64,000 nt of DNA from Himantopus leucocephalus (Eukaryota; Chordata; Aves; Charadriiformes; Recurvirostridae). This document shows, piece after piece, positions 43,501 to 51,717 of the stretch. A program made the position numbers and the translations under genes. Where the stretch lies: contig RSEF01000020.1 in the NCBI GenBank assembly GCA_003993805.1, positions 11,181,965 through 11,245,964 of the forward strand, in the 5' to 3' direction. Numbering within the stretch: position 1 is the stretch's first letter; every line of letters begins with the position of its first letter. The notes beneath the pieces were generated by a model. That model was not told where the DNA came from and made no database searches. It saw only the letters and a list, made by a program, of their open reading frames with translations.

Positions 43501-46268
43501 AAACTTTATTAAGTTGTCTGCCTTCTACGGATGTTAACATCTTTCTCTGGTTGCATGTGAATGATAAATGTATTTTTAACTGGATGAATGAAAACCAGGA
43601 TATAGAAGATTTGAGAGACCTTCCCCCAGTTTGTTTAAAAAAAAAAAAAAAAAANAAAAAAAAAAAAAAAAAAGAAAATTACCGATCTTTCCTCAAAGAT
43701 TATTTAATTTATAAACTTCATGATAACACCGTCGTCCCATAGATGTCCTGAATGAGTAGAAAGATTTTTATTTTTTAAAAATTTCTTCTTTTTCTTCATG
43801 GCACCATGGAAAGGAGCAATATTTTAATGGTGGTTTTAATTTCTTTTAGTGTTTTTTGTTTCACCTGAACACAGAGCTTTTTAAAGCTTATGCTTTCTTT
43901 TCTGCAGAATAAGCACAGTAATTAATTCTTTAATCACAGCTGATTACACTGAATAAATTTTTTGGTGTCCCTTTGTAGGATTCAAATGAAATGATGCTTT
44001 TTTAACATTCTAAGGCCTACAAGGCCTGAAGTTTCATCTCTTTTTTTTTTTTTTTTTTTCCCCCACTCCCCTTTCCTTTGCTTCACAGGTTGTAGCAATT
44101 CTGCAGAAGTTCTACACAAACAATGCAAATGCGCTGGGATTAAATTTCATTAATGAACTTGTAGTGCGGTTTCGTCACTGCTCCAAGTGGGTTGGAAGAC
44201 AAGCTTTTGCCTTCATTTGTCAGGTTGGAATGTTCTCTCTCTGTTTTTCTATGTGTACACTTAATTTGGAGCCAGTTTCAGGCTTTACACAACGTGGGCA
44301 AAACTGAAATTTGGACTCAGTTTTTTGTCACTCTTTGGGTTATGTGATTCTGTGGGTTGACAAAAGACAGTGGCAGAGTTGGTCTGGTCTCAGTACTAGC
44401 ATGTGGCTATACAGTTTTGAAGCTGTGGTTCCCGTTTTGTTCTGTGCCTACAGCTGAAGTAGCTGATCTCTGTATTTTCTGGCATCCCGGCAGCAAAGTC
44501 AAGAATTAAGTCCTAAACTGAGATGCGTTTCGTAATACTTTGATATGCTAAGACAAAGGTTCACAAGAGCTCTTCAAACTACCAACGGCTGCTAGATGCC
44601 AGGAGCTATTTCCCTCTTTATTTCCACTACCCACTCCCCTCCAAACCAAAAATGCTTACTTCAGTAGCAGTGAGGAGCAAGTGTTGAATGTTGAAGGGCA
44701 AAAGGGCGATGACAGGCAAGAGAGCAGTATTTCCTAAAATATAGTTGAAAGAAAGTTATCTGCTCCTGTTGGGTCATTGTCAGATGAACTTTAGAATGGT
44801 AAGATGTGTTTTCATAACAGTATTTCAAAGGTTGTAGTTATTTCACCAGCATAGGGTGTGTTTGTTCAGAGTTAAACACTGAATTTTTTTAATAGGCAAA
44901 ATTAAGGACGTGATGTAAAGGAATGGCAAATGGTGTATTTTTAACATAAATCTTGCTTTCTTGTGTTCTGTGTTTATCCTGTAGGCCGTAGTAGAAGAAG
45001 AATGTATGCCTGTCGACCAGTTTGTTGAACACTTACTCCCCAGTCTTCTAAGTCTTGCTTCAGATCCTGTGCCAAACGTAAGGGTTCTGCTCGCCAAGGC
45101 TCTAAGGCAGACGTTATTGGAGAAAGGTGTGGTCAATAATTTCCTTTGAAAGAACTAATGGCTCGTGAAAGCTCGCTCTCCTCTGCCACTGCAGTTCTTT
45201 ATAAACTGACTCAACTAGTGAAAAGGCTGTTTGGTTCTGTTTATACTGAAAACAGAACTATAGGTAGTAACCTAGGATACTGCATTTAAATTCAGGTTTA
45301 GGAATACAGATTTAGGAATGTATATTGTAGTGGCTTTTCTGCCTTAGAATATTTGATCACCATCGCTAAAGGGCCTGAAACTGGCATCGATGGTCTGACC
45401 AATGTCATATTCCGCCCGCTGGAGGGCAGTGGCGTCCTTGTGTACAGCAAGAAGTGCTGCAAGTACTGAATGTTGCTGCAGGTGGTTATTTTTGGTATCC
45501 ATGATGTGTGTGGCAAATACACTTTTCTTAGGCATCACATTAGATTATTTTGATATATTTTAAACCTTTATGTTAATGAAATAGTCGTCTTTGGGGTCCT
45601 TCAGATGAAGTGTTACGCCTTCTTCTGAAATGGTTTGCTTTGTCATTTTAGTGTTAAGCTAAAGTTGTACTAGGAAAGAATGTAATTTTGTATGCTGCTA
45701 CAATTTCCTGCATTACAATTCCTTAAAGGCAAATAAATCAGATTATCTCTGATTATTCAAAGGAAGATGCACAGAAATACCCTCCTATATTTTTTCCAGA
45801 ATAAAATATGGAGAATGTTTTGTAAAGCATTGTATAGTGGCAGCTTCCTGAGCTTGCTTTTACATGCTGATACGTTCCTATGCAGGGCTCAGCAAAAAGA
45901 ATTTCTCTTAAATATTTCTAAGTATGTAATAAGTGATTAAGCAGCAGCGTATTTCTCTGTCTGGGTCAGCTTCCTTAGCATGGTGCAGTTTCTCTAAGGA
46001 GCCTATAAATCGGACGAGGTACCCCAGATGTTTTTGTATTTCTGCACTACTTACACCCTAGGGTTTATTCTTTTGGCTTTGATTAAAAGTGTCTTTTTCT
46101 CCCCTTATTGTAGCTTATTTTAAAAGTGTTGGCAATCCTCATCTAGAAGCTGCAGAAGAGACCATTCTAGCCCTGCAATCCGACAGAGATCAAGATGTGT
46201 CCTTCTTTGCCACCATAAAACTAAAACAGGATAACATGGACAATACTGCCATCGGAAAACAGAACTAA
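22495..46268 (+). CDS. PPP4R1L: PPP4R1L, HEAT-repeat regulatory subunit 1-like of protein phosphatase 4 (20 coding exons)
   Basis: Joining 22495-22501, 22614-22658, 29025-29157, 29505-29611, 30226-30368, 30881-31027, 33443-33550, 34700-34765, 35337-35495, 36010-36203, 36564-37000, 38906-39138, 40174-40266, 40784-40969, 41196-41357, 41987-42087, 43230-43350, 44089-44223, 44985-45126 and 46114-46268 gives 2874 nt = 957 codons plus stop with no frameshift. Human PPP4R1 is about 950 residues and collinear throughout. Layout: short acidic N terminus; HEAT repeats about 60-345; acidic Ser/Thr-rich linker about 345-620; HEAT repeats about 625-935. The near-invariant block TVDTEIAKHCAYSLPGVALT (exon 14) is shared with PPP4R1. 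PPP4R1 scaffolds the PP4 catalytic subunit; the same role is inferred here. Assigned to the PPP4R1L paralogue because the neighbour is RAB22A, not RAB31, and because exons 5-7 differ clearly from PPP4R1. The human orthologue is listed as a pseudogene; this copy looks functional. Confidence 0.92.
22614..22658 (+). CDS. PPP4R1L: PPP4R1L coding exon 2
   Basis: Encodes GIPLYFVDLQDDLDD (3-17) plus one base. Acceptor TTTTGTTTGTAG, donor GATT|GTGAGT. The acidic DLQDDLDD leads into FGFEDYG of exon 3, resembling the PPP4R1 N terminus. Confidence 0.88.
22659..29024 (+). other. PPP4R1L: PPP4R1L intron 2
   Basis: 6.4 kb, the largest intron. The first 0.8 kb is the CpG island, with long chance reading frames. 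The rest is AT-rich. An imperfect compound hairpin lies at 25977-26033 and a MIR-like fragment near 27693-27735. The 27977-28447 open frame has no recognised relative. Confidence 0.8.
29025..29157 (+). CDS. PPP4R1L: PPP4R1L coding exon 3
   Basis: Residues 18-61 plus two bases of Arg62, ending LARLEKYAFSDNIFN, which matches PPP4R1 GRLDKYAASENIFN. Acceptor TGTCTTTCAAG, donor ACAG|GTAAAG. Confidence 0.95.
29505..29611 (+). CDS. PPP4R1L: PPP4R1L coding exon 4
   Basis: Residues 62-97 plus one base of Glu98, beginning RQIIARGLLDVFRDF. This is the first HEAT helices. Acceptor CACTCCACAG, donor GCAG|GTTTGA (weak). Confidence 0.94.
30226..30368 (+). CDS. PPP4R1L: PPP4R1L coding exon 5
   Basis: Residues 98-145, including EYLMPIVVRYLTDVNNQ, a HEAT helix pair also strongly conserved in PPP4R1. 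The ELMEQIPPIAIFLQES segment differs from PPP4R1 and supports the paralogue call. Acceptor TTATTACTAG, donor CAG|GTAGGA. Confidence 0.95.
30881..31027 (+). CDS. PPP4R1L: PPP4R1L coding exon 6
   Basis: Residues 146-194, VRKAGQEALLILLEQDLI through DDEYKVEAVN, one HEAT repeat, phase 0 on both sides. Acceptor GTATTAATAG, donor AAT|GTAAGT. Confidence 0.95.
31028..33442 (+). other. PPP4R1L: PPP4R1L intron 6
   Basis: 2.4 kb AT-rich intron; nothing recognised beyond T and A runs. Confidence 0.8.
33443..33550 (+). CDS. PPP4R1L: PPP4R1L coding exon 7
   Basis: Residues 195-230, IICKMASMLSRTTVEHMLLP then RFCELCSDGKLFQVRK, one HEAT repeat, phase 0. Acceptor TTAATTTTTAG, donor AAG|GTTGGT. Confidence 0.95.
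34700..34765 (+). CDS. PPP4R1L: PPP4R1L coding exon 8
   Basis: Residues 231-252, ICAANFGDICNAVGQEATER then LL, nearly the PPP4R1 sequence. Acceptor TATTTCTTAG, donor CTG|GTATGT. Confidence 0.95.
35337..35495 (+). CDS. PPP4R1L: PPP4R1L coding exon 9
   Basis: Residues 253-305, including MRKACAECFMAVSYTTSPEV and ending LISDTCRW. HEAT repeats, phase 0. Acceptor TTTTTGGCAG, donor TGG|GTAAGT. Confidence 0.95.
36010..36203 (+). CDS. PPP4R1L: PPP4R1L coding exon 10
   Basis: Residues 306-369 plus two bases. It begins VRQAAFQSLGPFISTFANPS (end of the N-terminal HEAT array), then passes into Ser/Thr/Asn-rich linker. Acceptor TACTATCACAG, donor CAG|GTAAAA. Confidence 0.94.
36564..37000 (+). CDS. PPP4R1L: PPP4R1L coding exon 11 (linker)
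   Basis: Residues 370-515, the largest coding exon. Mostly acidic, Ser/Thr-rich and probably disordered, with a conserved island FLYWRPPLPDI (457-467) and a C-terminal helix-like stretch leading to HDPDVQ. Acceptor GTCTGTTACCAG, donor CAAG|GTGAGA. Confidence 0.93.
37001..38905 (+). other. PPP4R1L: PPP4R1L intron 11
   Basis: 1.9 kb. It holds a 9-bp stem hairpin at 37992-38015 and a C16 run (38055-38070) with an ambiguous base at 38048. No gene seen. Confidence 0.8.
38055..38070 (+). repeat. C16 homopolymer
   Basis: Sixteen C in PPP4R1L intron 11, with an N at 38048, 7 bp upstream. Confidence 0.85.
38906..39138 (+). CDS. PPP4R1L: PPP4R1L coding exon 12 (linker)
   Basis: Residues 516-593. It opens AQVQVLSAALRAAQF, matching PPP4R1 AQVEVLSAALRAS, then acidic low-complexity sequence. 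Acceptor TTTATACAG, donor ACA|GTAAGT. Confidence 0.93.
40174..40266 (+). CDS. PPP4R1L: PPP4R1L coding exon 13 (linker)
   Basis: Residues 594-624, charged linker, 31 codons in phase 0 on both sides, so it could be skipped without a frameshift. Acceptor CCTTTTACAG, donor CAG|GTGATG. Confidence 0.88.
40784..40969 (+). CDS. PPP4R1L: PPP4R1L coding exon 14
   Basis: Residues 625-686, LLDQYLSMTDPARAQTVDTE through NWHCLKDTYETLASDVQ, almost identical to PPP4R1; it starts the C-terminal HEAT array. Acceptor ACCTATAG, donor CAG|GTAAAA. Confidence 0.96.
41196..41357 (+). CDS. PPP4R1L: PPP4R1L coding exon 15
   Basis: Residues 687-740, WKVRRTLAFSIHELAVILGD through VRIGVLKHLYDFLK; the most conserved exon relative to PPP4R1. 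Acceptor CTGTTTGCAG, donor AAG|GTAGGA. Confidence 0.96.
41987..42087 (+). CDS. PPP4R1L: PPP4R1L coding exon 16
   Basis: Residues 741-773 plus two bases of Glu774: LLHADKRREYLYQLQEFVVT then DNSRNWRFRYELA. Acceptor TTCTTTTAG, donor GCAGA|GTATGT. Confidence 0.96.
43230..43350 (+). CDS. PPP4R1L: PPP4R1L coding exon 17
   Basis: Residues 774-814: EQLILILELYNPNDVYDYLR through VSEVRWISFKL. Acceptor TGTGTTTCAG, donor CTG|GTAGGG. Confidence 0.96.
43637..43673. repeat. poly(A) run with one ambiguous base
   Basis: 37 positions of A interrupted by N at 43655, inside PPP4R1L intron 17. The run length is uncertain in the assembly. Confidence 0.85.
44089..44223 (+). CDS. PPP4R1L: PPP4R1L coding exon 18
   Basis: Residues 815-859: VVAILQKFYTNNANALGLNF through WVGRQAFAFICQ. 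The acceptor has an exceptional pyrimidine tract of about 50 nt (T20 then C/T). Donor CAG|GTTGGA. Confidence 0.95.
44985..45126 (+). CDS. PPP4R1L: PPP4R1L coding exon 19
   Basis: Residues 860-906 plus one base: AVVEEECMPVDQFVEHLLPS through NVRVLLAKALRQTLLEK. Acceptor TTATCCTGTAG, donor AAAG|GTGTGG. Confidence 0.95.
45348..45469 (+). other. candidate alternative last exon of PPP4R1L
   Basis: Acceptor TTTTCTGCCTTAG at 45347 joins exon 19 in the correct phase and opens EYLITIAKGPETGIDG, 40 codons in all, then TGA at 45467-45469. AATAAA follows at 45732. EYL parallels AYF of exon 20. The block is richer in GC and CpG than the surrounding intron. An overlapping minus-strand frame of 64 codons (45538-45344) is equally open, so coding sense is unproven. 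Confidence 0.3.
45413..45432 (+). promoter_or_regulatory. CTCF-like motif in PPP4R1L intron 19
   Basis: CGCCCGCTGGAGGGCAGTGG fits the CTCF core apart from G for A at two positions. It overlaps the candidate alternative exon. Confidence 0.35.
46114..46268 (+). CDS. PPP4R1L: PPP4R1L coding exon 20 (terminal)
   Basis: Residues 907-957 and TAA: AYFKSVGNPHLEAAEETILA, then LQSDRDQDVSFFATIK, and a tail unlike PPP4R1 (ends NTAIGKQN). Acceptor CCTTATTGTAG. Confidence 0.95.
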
Positions 46269-49200
46269 TGTATTTTTCTGCAGTAAATGCTGAACATCAA
46301 AGTGGCTATTCACCTTACGGTCACAGTCAGTATGAATAACGTGGACAAATAAGGCTTTTGCTACCTACATGAGCTGGAAAGGGTCTGTTGAGAAATGTCA
46401 CGATCTTCATTTCACGACCACCTTTCATCTACAGCTGTGTGTTTCTGTCCGATATGCACAAGTAATTAATTTTGGGTTTTACTTTGTAAATGTGGGTGAT
46501 AACTCTGATCTCGCGTGCAGTTAAGTATTGTATGTAAAGTCTTACACCATACGCAGTGTTTCAGTGTATCTGGAATTCATATTTCATTTTTTAACAAAAC
46601 ATTTCCAGTAGTAGAGCAGTCTGCTATAAGCTTAAAACAGTTTCTAAATCTTAAACCCTGATCATAGCAAACTTACATGAAGATACTATTTTCTCACTTT
46701 TATTGTAGTTTTTGTGTTGTTTCAAGTATTGCATTTTAACTGAACAAAAGCGTATACGAATAGTTTTGAATTTTAACCATAAACGATGAAGAACTTAATT
46801 CTGCGTCAGTGGAAAAAAAGCTGAAAAATCATTTCATTTTATAAAGTAGTTACTCTGCTGGAAATAAGGCATGGTTTATTTTTACTTAATATAATGTGAC
46901 ATTTTTCAAAGCACAGAGCGCTCAAGGTTCTTTGGGCACTTTTCTATTAATTTGTTATTTCTGAGCTATACCCTTACAGCTGTTAACATGGCTGTTTTCA
47001 TAACTGCTGGCTCTGGTAGTGGTAGGGAGCATTAATTTCCCAAACTGAAAATTACTCGTTCTGCCCTAGCAAAGTTCACTTTGTTTAAGGGATTCAGTTC
47101 CTGCAACAGGTGCTGGATCTGGAGAAGGGTATTACAGAATTTTACAGATGTCAGTTGTTGGTTGGTTGGTTTTTTTACATACACACATCATTTGAAAAAC
47201 ACCTCTTAACTGGTCCAACATTCAAATCCCGAACAGCCCGCTACTTTGTTCCTAAGAAACAAAGGACCTCTAAATTCTGAAAAACCCCAAATAACAAATG
47301 TTCAAGGGAAAGGTGTTGACGCAGTTTGCTCTGTAACTTCTGTTGACTGTATGGTAAGGTTTGGGGCAAACAACAAATGAACGTTACTGAGATCCTTAAC
47401 CTTAAGTAGGATGTCTTTTGTGTATTTAAACAGCTGTTTTGGAAGAAAGAAAGTACAGATAGAACACAGTTCTGTTAATAAAATCGGATCACTTCAGACC
47501 AGTTTGAAAAATTACAAAGCTAATGTTTTTCTGGTGGATCCTGTCTTCTGTTGGGTCCCAAATCTGCAGATAACATGGGGCCTGGAAAACAAGTAGTCTT
47601 AATTTTTTAGATTGTGGATTGGAACTTTGTCCTATTGAAAACCTAGTGCTTAAATAGTAAAGAAATGGTTTCACGTAATAGCAGTTACTGTCTCTCTGTG
47701 AACACAGTAGTGTATCGTAAATAGATGTGTAAATATATCCCCTTATTTCACTATTATACTAGTAAGTAGTTCACATGGGTGAAGGTTTTTACAGAAATTA
47801 CTTCTTTTTGTTTTGCTTTACAGCTGGCTCGTCTGCAATACAGCAAGTAGGTTCCTCAGCTGGGTTCTGTATTTTGGGAGGGCTCAGTTTTGTTATAAGT
47901 TTAACGTGTCTTGTATTATAATTATGTACAGTATTTGTAACAAATTGTTTTCTTGTGAGATCACAAAATGCTTTTTGGAAGGTGCAGGCAGAAATATACC
48001 ACTGCTGTCACTGCTATTACAGCAAACAATATAAGCTCTGTAAACTCTGCAACATTCTACACTTAATTTTTTACAATTTTTTTATAATTTAAAGCAATTG
48101 CATCTTCAGTACAGACTTTTTATGATTGCAATTTCTTAACAAAAAGACCTCTCAAGTTAATTTTTTTCTAGTTCTAATATCTTTTTCTAATGCTGGCATT
48201 ATACTGGTATTTTCTAACAGTTCAAATTTTCTAAGGCCTTTCTGACAAGGTTTTACTTCTGTTTTTTATTATCAGTTCATTAAATTTCTCAGCACTGAAC
48301 AGATTTTTTAAAGTGTGTGTATATGTAAGTATGTTTGAAATGTACTGTATATAAATTAAATACCTTGAACATTAACCCTACCCAGGTTTCTGTTTGTCAG
48401 ATAATCATAAATAGTCACTTTTACTTGCAATAATCCACTGGAAAACGCAAGCTTCCATGTGTTTTAGCATGTTTGGTTAGTGTTCATCAAGAGTTTTTCA
48501 TTAGAATTTGTGTAAATGGTAAGCCACCAGCTATAAAAGTTCACTAAAAGGCTAAACAAATTTCTTTGCTTTTAACAACATTTTGGTACCTCTCTGGCTC
48601 CAGAAATCGTGTCTGCTTTAAATGATATGATTTCAGTAGAGCGTTTTAAAACTTCTGTTAAAATTCTGCAGTTGCATGCATTAATGGGGGGACATCATAG
48701 CTTTGGGGTGGGGTTTTTTGTAGACAATGTGCAGGTCTATTAATCAGATTTACCCTCTATAAGGTTTGTCTTTTTGGTTTAGTTTTAAACTGGAAATTAT
48801 TTTGGCATGACTAAAGACCACGCTTTATGTCTTGTACTAGACAAATGTATGCAATGATGAGTAAAGCGGTGCATTCACGTACAGTTCTGGGTGGTTTAAA
48901 TTATGCAAAAATACGTATTTTAAAAGCCAGGTGGAGCAAAGTTAGTAGTTGATCCACTGCTGTTGATCCAACAGCAGTAAGAATATAACTTTTAAACATT
49001 TCTAGCTAAGGAACATGAAAGTAACACAAGTGGGTGCAATATTGCTTGGACGTTACAGGAAATTATCAAGCACTTGTAATCCAAAGCCTGTGGGTTGTGT
49101 CGCTCAGAATGCGGACTGCCTGGCGCGTGGGGCGTGCACAGCCTGGGCGCGGGTCGCTGCTGCCCGAGTGGTGGCTGTCTGTACACGGTGGTTACAGCCC

Positions 49201-49300
49201 AGTTAAGCGGGGACACGCTGGAAGTGTCATTCATTTGTCAGAATAGAGAGTCTATGTAACTTCCTATTTGTATTTATCTCAATAAATCCTGTAACTGTTT
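46269..49300 (+). other. PPP4R1L: PPP4R1L 3' untranslated region (end inferred)
   Basis: About 3 kb of AT-rich sequence up to AATAAA at 49281, followed by T/G-rich sequence. An earlier AATAAA at 47477-47482 could give a short isoform. A compact GC/CpG-rich patch lies near 49110-49215. No other gene is seen. Confidence 0.65.
49281..49286 (+). terminator. candidate distal poly(A) signal of PPP4R1L
   Basis: AATAAA in CTCAATAAATCCTG with GT-rich sequence (CTTGTGGTAACTG) about 25 bp downstream. Confidence 0.6.
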
Positions 49301-50529
49301 TATAAACAAACTTGTGGTAACTGACTTCTGTCATAAGTGGTGGGACGCGCGTGTGTTCCTTTGGTTCATGAAACCTCTCCCTAGTGTGAACACTCATCTG
49401 TCAAGCCAGGGTTGAGTGTGGAATGCATCACTCTGTAGTACAGGATCTATGAGATGTCCAGAGATTTGAAGTAGCTCTTCCTGCACTTTTTCCTTGAAGT
49501 GAGCGTGCCAAAAGTGCTTCAAAACTAAAATTGTTCTGTCAGAACTGAGACTCTTTAACAAGATGTACTTTAAATGAAGAGAACTTGTGTGTACCGGGTG
49601 AGACTGACATTCAGATCTTTATCTTAAATCTTTCCCTCTCCAAACTTCAGCCCGGAAGGACATTCTGGACTGTTGTTTCGGCATGGTGTTGCTCTCGGAC
49701 ATCCTACATTATTGAACTCCGTGTAGTTGTCAGACCTTGGGGAGCGTGTGCGTGGGAGATGAATAATTGGCACCTGCCTGGTTGGGTTTGCTTCTAATCT
49801 CAGGAGTCTTCTCCATCTGCTGCTGCTGCAATCACCCTTTTGGCTTTTTCAGACACTCGCTGGCTGCTCCATCCTGTGCTCGAGAACTTCTGCCAACTGC
49901 TGCAAAAATCCTCTGCAGGATTTTAGCTGGTGCAAAAGTGAGGAGAATAAACAGCCCCCTGCACCCCCTGGTAAAGCCCACCCCCCTGCTTTGAGTTAGG
50001 GCACAAGAGCCCTATGTAGTAAACAGGAAATGCAGATTAAACAGCCGTATGCTCTTTTTTTATTACACATTAGACTAAACATGTAGATTGAGATCTAGAC
50101 CTTAACAAAAACAGGAACATAAAATATGGGCAACTTTGAGTATTTACCTAAGTTACTACTTTGTTTCTCTACTGCTTGTCTTCCAAGTAAGTTTGTCATC
50201 CAAGTGAAAATCAAAAGATGGGCAGGAACAAAAATCTTCCTGTAACTGCTCTGGTGCGTTACTTGTGTGGTGTTCTCTGGTAAGTTTGTGTAGGCTATCA
50301 CATCACACATGCAGACTGTCCTTCTCTCATGTCAGTTTATGCTGCTTGGATACTGTAGAGTGCTCATGATTCACAGGGGGGTCTGCATGGAGGGCTTTGA
50401 TACAAGGGGGATGTCTAGGGGAGGGAGGAATTACTACCAGATCTAGACCCCCGCCCTTATAAAGATTCCAAGCTTTCTCCAAGAGACGAGTCTCACAAAC
50501 TTTCCCTGGTCAGGAACCCCTTCATCACC
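49301..50529. other. intergenic sequence between PPP4R1L and the ANKRD60 relic
   Basis: About 1.2 kb. Nothing identified; short open frames lack family resemblance. Confidence 0.6.
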
Positions 50530-50702
50530 ATGCCTTCCTGGCCCCTGCAGACCTTCAGGCTCCAGCTCCGTCTAGCTGAAACCAATGAGATCTTTTCACT
50601 GCCTCGATGCCAAAATGACTTGACTCTGAAGAAGGGTAAGTCCCAATTAGAATTGTTGACTGGGATCTTCCTTCAATTCCAGCAGCTTCCACTTGGATGA
50701 AG
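50530..50702 (+). pseudogene. ANKRD60: ANKRD60 relic, exon 1 (ubiquitin-like)
   Basis: ATG at 50530. The reading is collinear with ANKRD60 through NDLTLKKGKSQLELLTGI and FQQL. A net 2-nt loss just before TTGGATGAA then breaks the frame. The restored frame would end at the donor GAAG|GTGAGA (50702/50703), which still fits exon 2 in phase. Confidence 0.65.
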
Positions 50703-51532
50703 GTGAGAACCTGTAACCTCTGGGGTTCTTGGAGATTATTCGTAGTATTTCTTTACCTGCTAGTTATAGCTACGTTTACGTCCTGGATGAAGGTCAGGGT
50801 TGTTCTGCTTTCCTCTTTTTACTGTGCTGCACTTGGAATTCAGCTCTTGACTTGATGCTTAACTTTGCTTCCTACTCCTTAAAGACTCAACAGGGTCTCT
50901 TTTTAGGTTAGAGATTGCAAATGCTGACCTCTGAATTCCTGCATAGCCTTGTCAACAGGCAATGCCAGTACCTGGCCGATTCACCCCAGCTCTGGCGAGG
51001 CTCTGGCCAACCTCTCCACAGTTTGAATTATGTGGAGCAGTGGTTTTCCCATTACATCAGCTAAATGTGCGGTGTTCTAGTACTTGGCTTTGGAGGTAAC
51101 AAGCAGAGATGGCCATTGAAATTTGATTAAACTATTTAAAACAAAATAGCTCTTCCTACCGTTTGCTTTCTCAGATCGAACAAACTTGGTGCTTTGTTTT
51201 TAGAATAAAAACGCCATGTGTGCATGGAGACTCTTAGTATTTTTTTTCTCTTACAGTCTTGCTACTGAACGTGCAAACTGCAGCTTTCTGTGGGTTACAA
51301 CCATATCATCCCAAGAGCGCTATATTGTGTGGCCTTTTCTAGGCTGGGAGTGTATCTGTGTTTTCATAGCTTTAGCACAACGGGACCCAAGGTGTCCTTG
51401 ATGTGTTATGACACTAAACCCAGCATGACTAAAACAATTCAGTCACCATCTAACACTTTTTTTTTTTTTAAAGTTGGTCATTTTTGTCTCTGAAGATATG
51501 TTGACTTGCTTTTCTTTTCTAACTCCCTACAG

Positions 51533-51717
51533 TAGATGTGCCAGATGAGTCTACATTTAAGGACAATGATATTGTCCCTGGTGGAAGGATTACAACGTGC
51601 ATCTGGCAACAAGATCGTTGGGGGCACCTTGTGGCAGCTGCTGCGAAGGAGGGACTGAAGGTTGATGCCATTGCTGCTGTGACTGGGTGGGACACTGTAT
51701 GCAGAAAAGCTGAAGGG
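51533..51717 (+). pseudogene. ANKRD60: ANKRD60 relic, exon 2
   Basis: Acceptor CTCCCTACAG. The phase matches exon 1 and gives V-D-V-P-D-E-S-T, then NDIVPGGRITTCIWQQDRWG and AAAAKEGLK. The 3' boundary is unclear: either a donor near 51717 (AAGG|GTGAAG) or an earlier one, before the in-frame TGA at 51718. Confidence 0.62.

Noticed and set aside
22495..46268. Assignment of the plus-strand gene to PPP4R1 itself
   Set aside because: The neighbour is RAB22A rather than RAB31, and exons 5-7, the linker and the C-terminal tail differ too much from PPP4R1.
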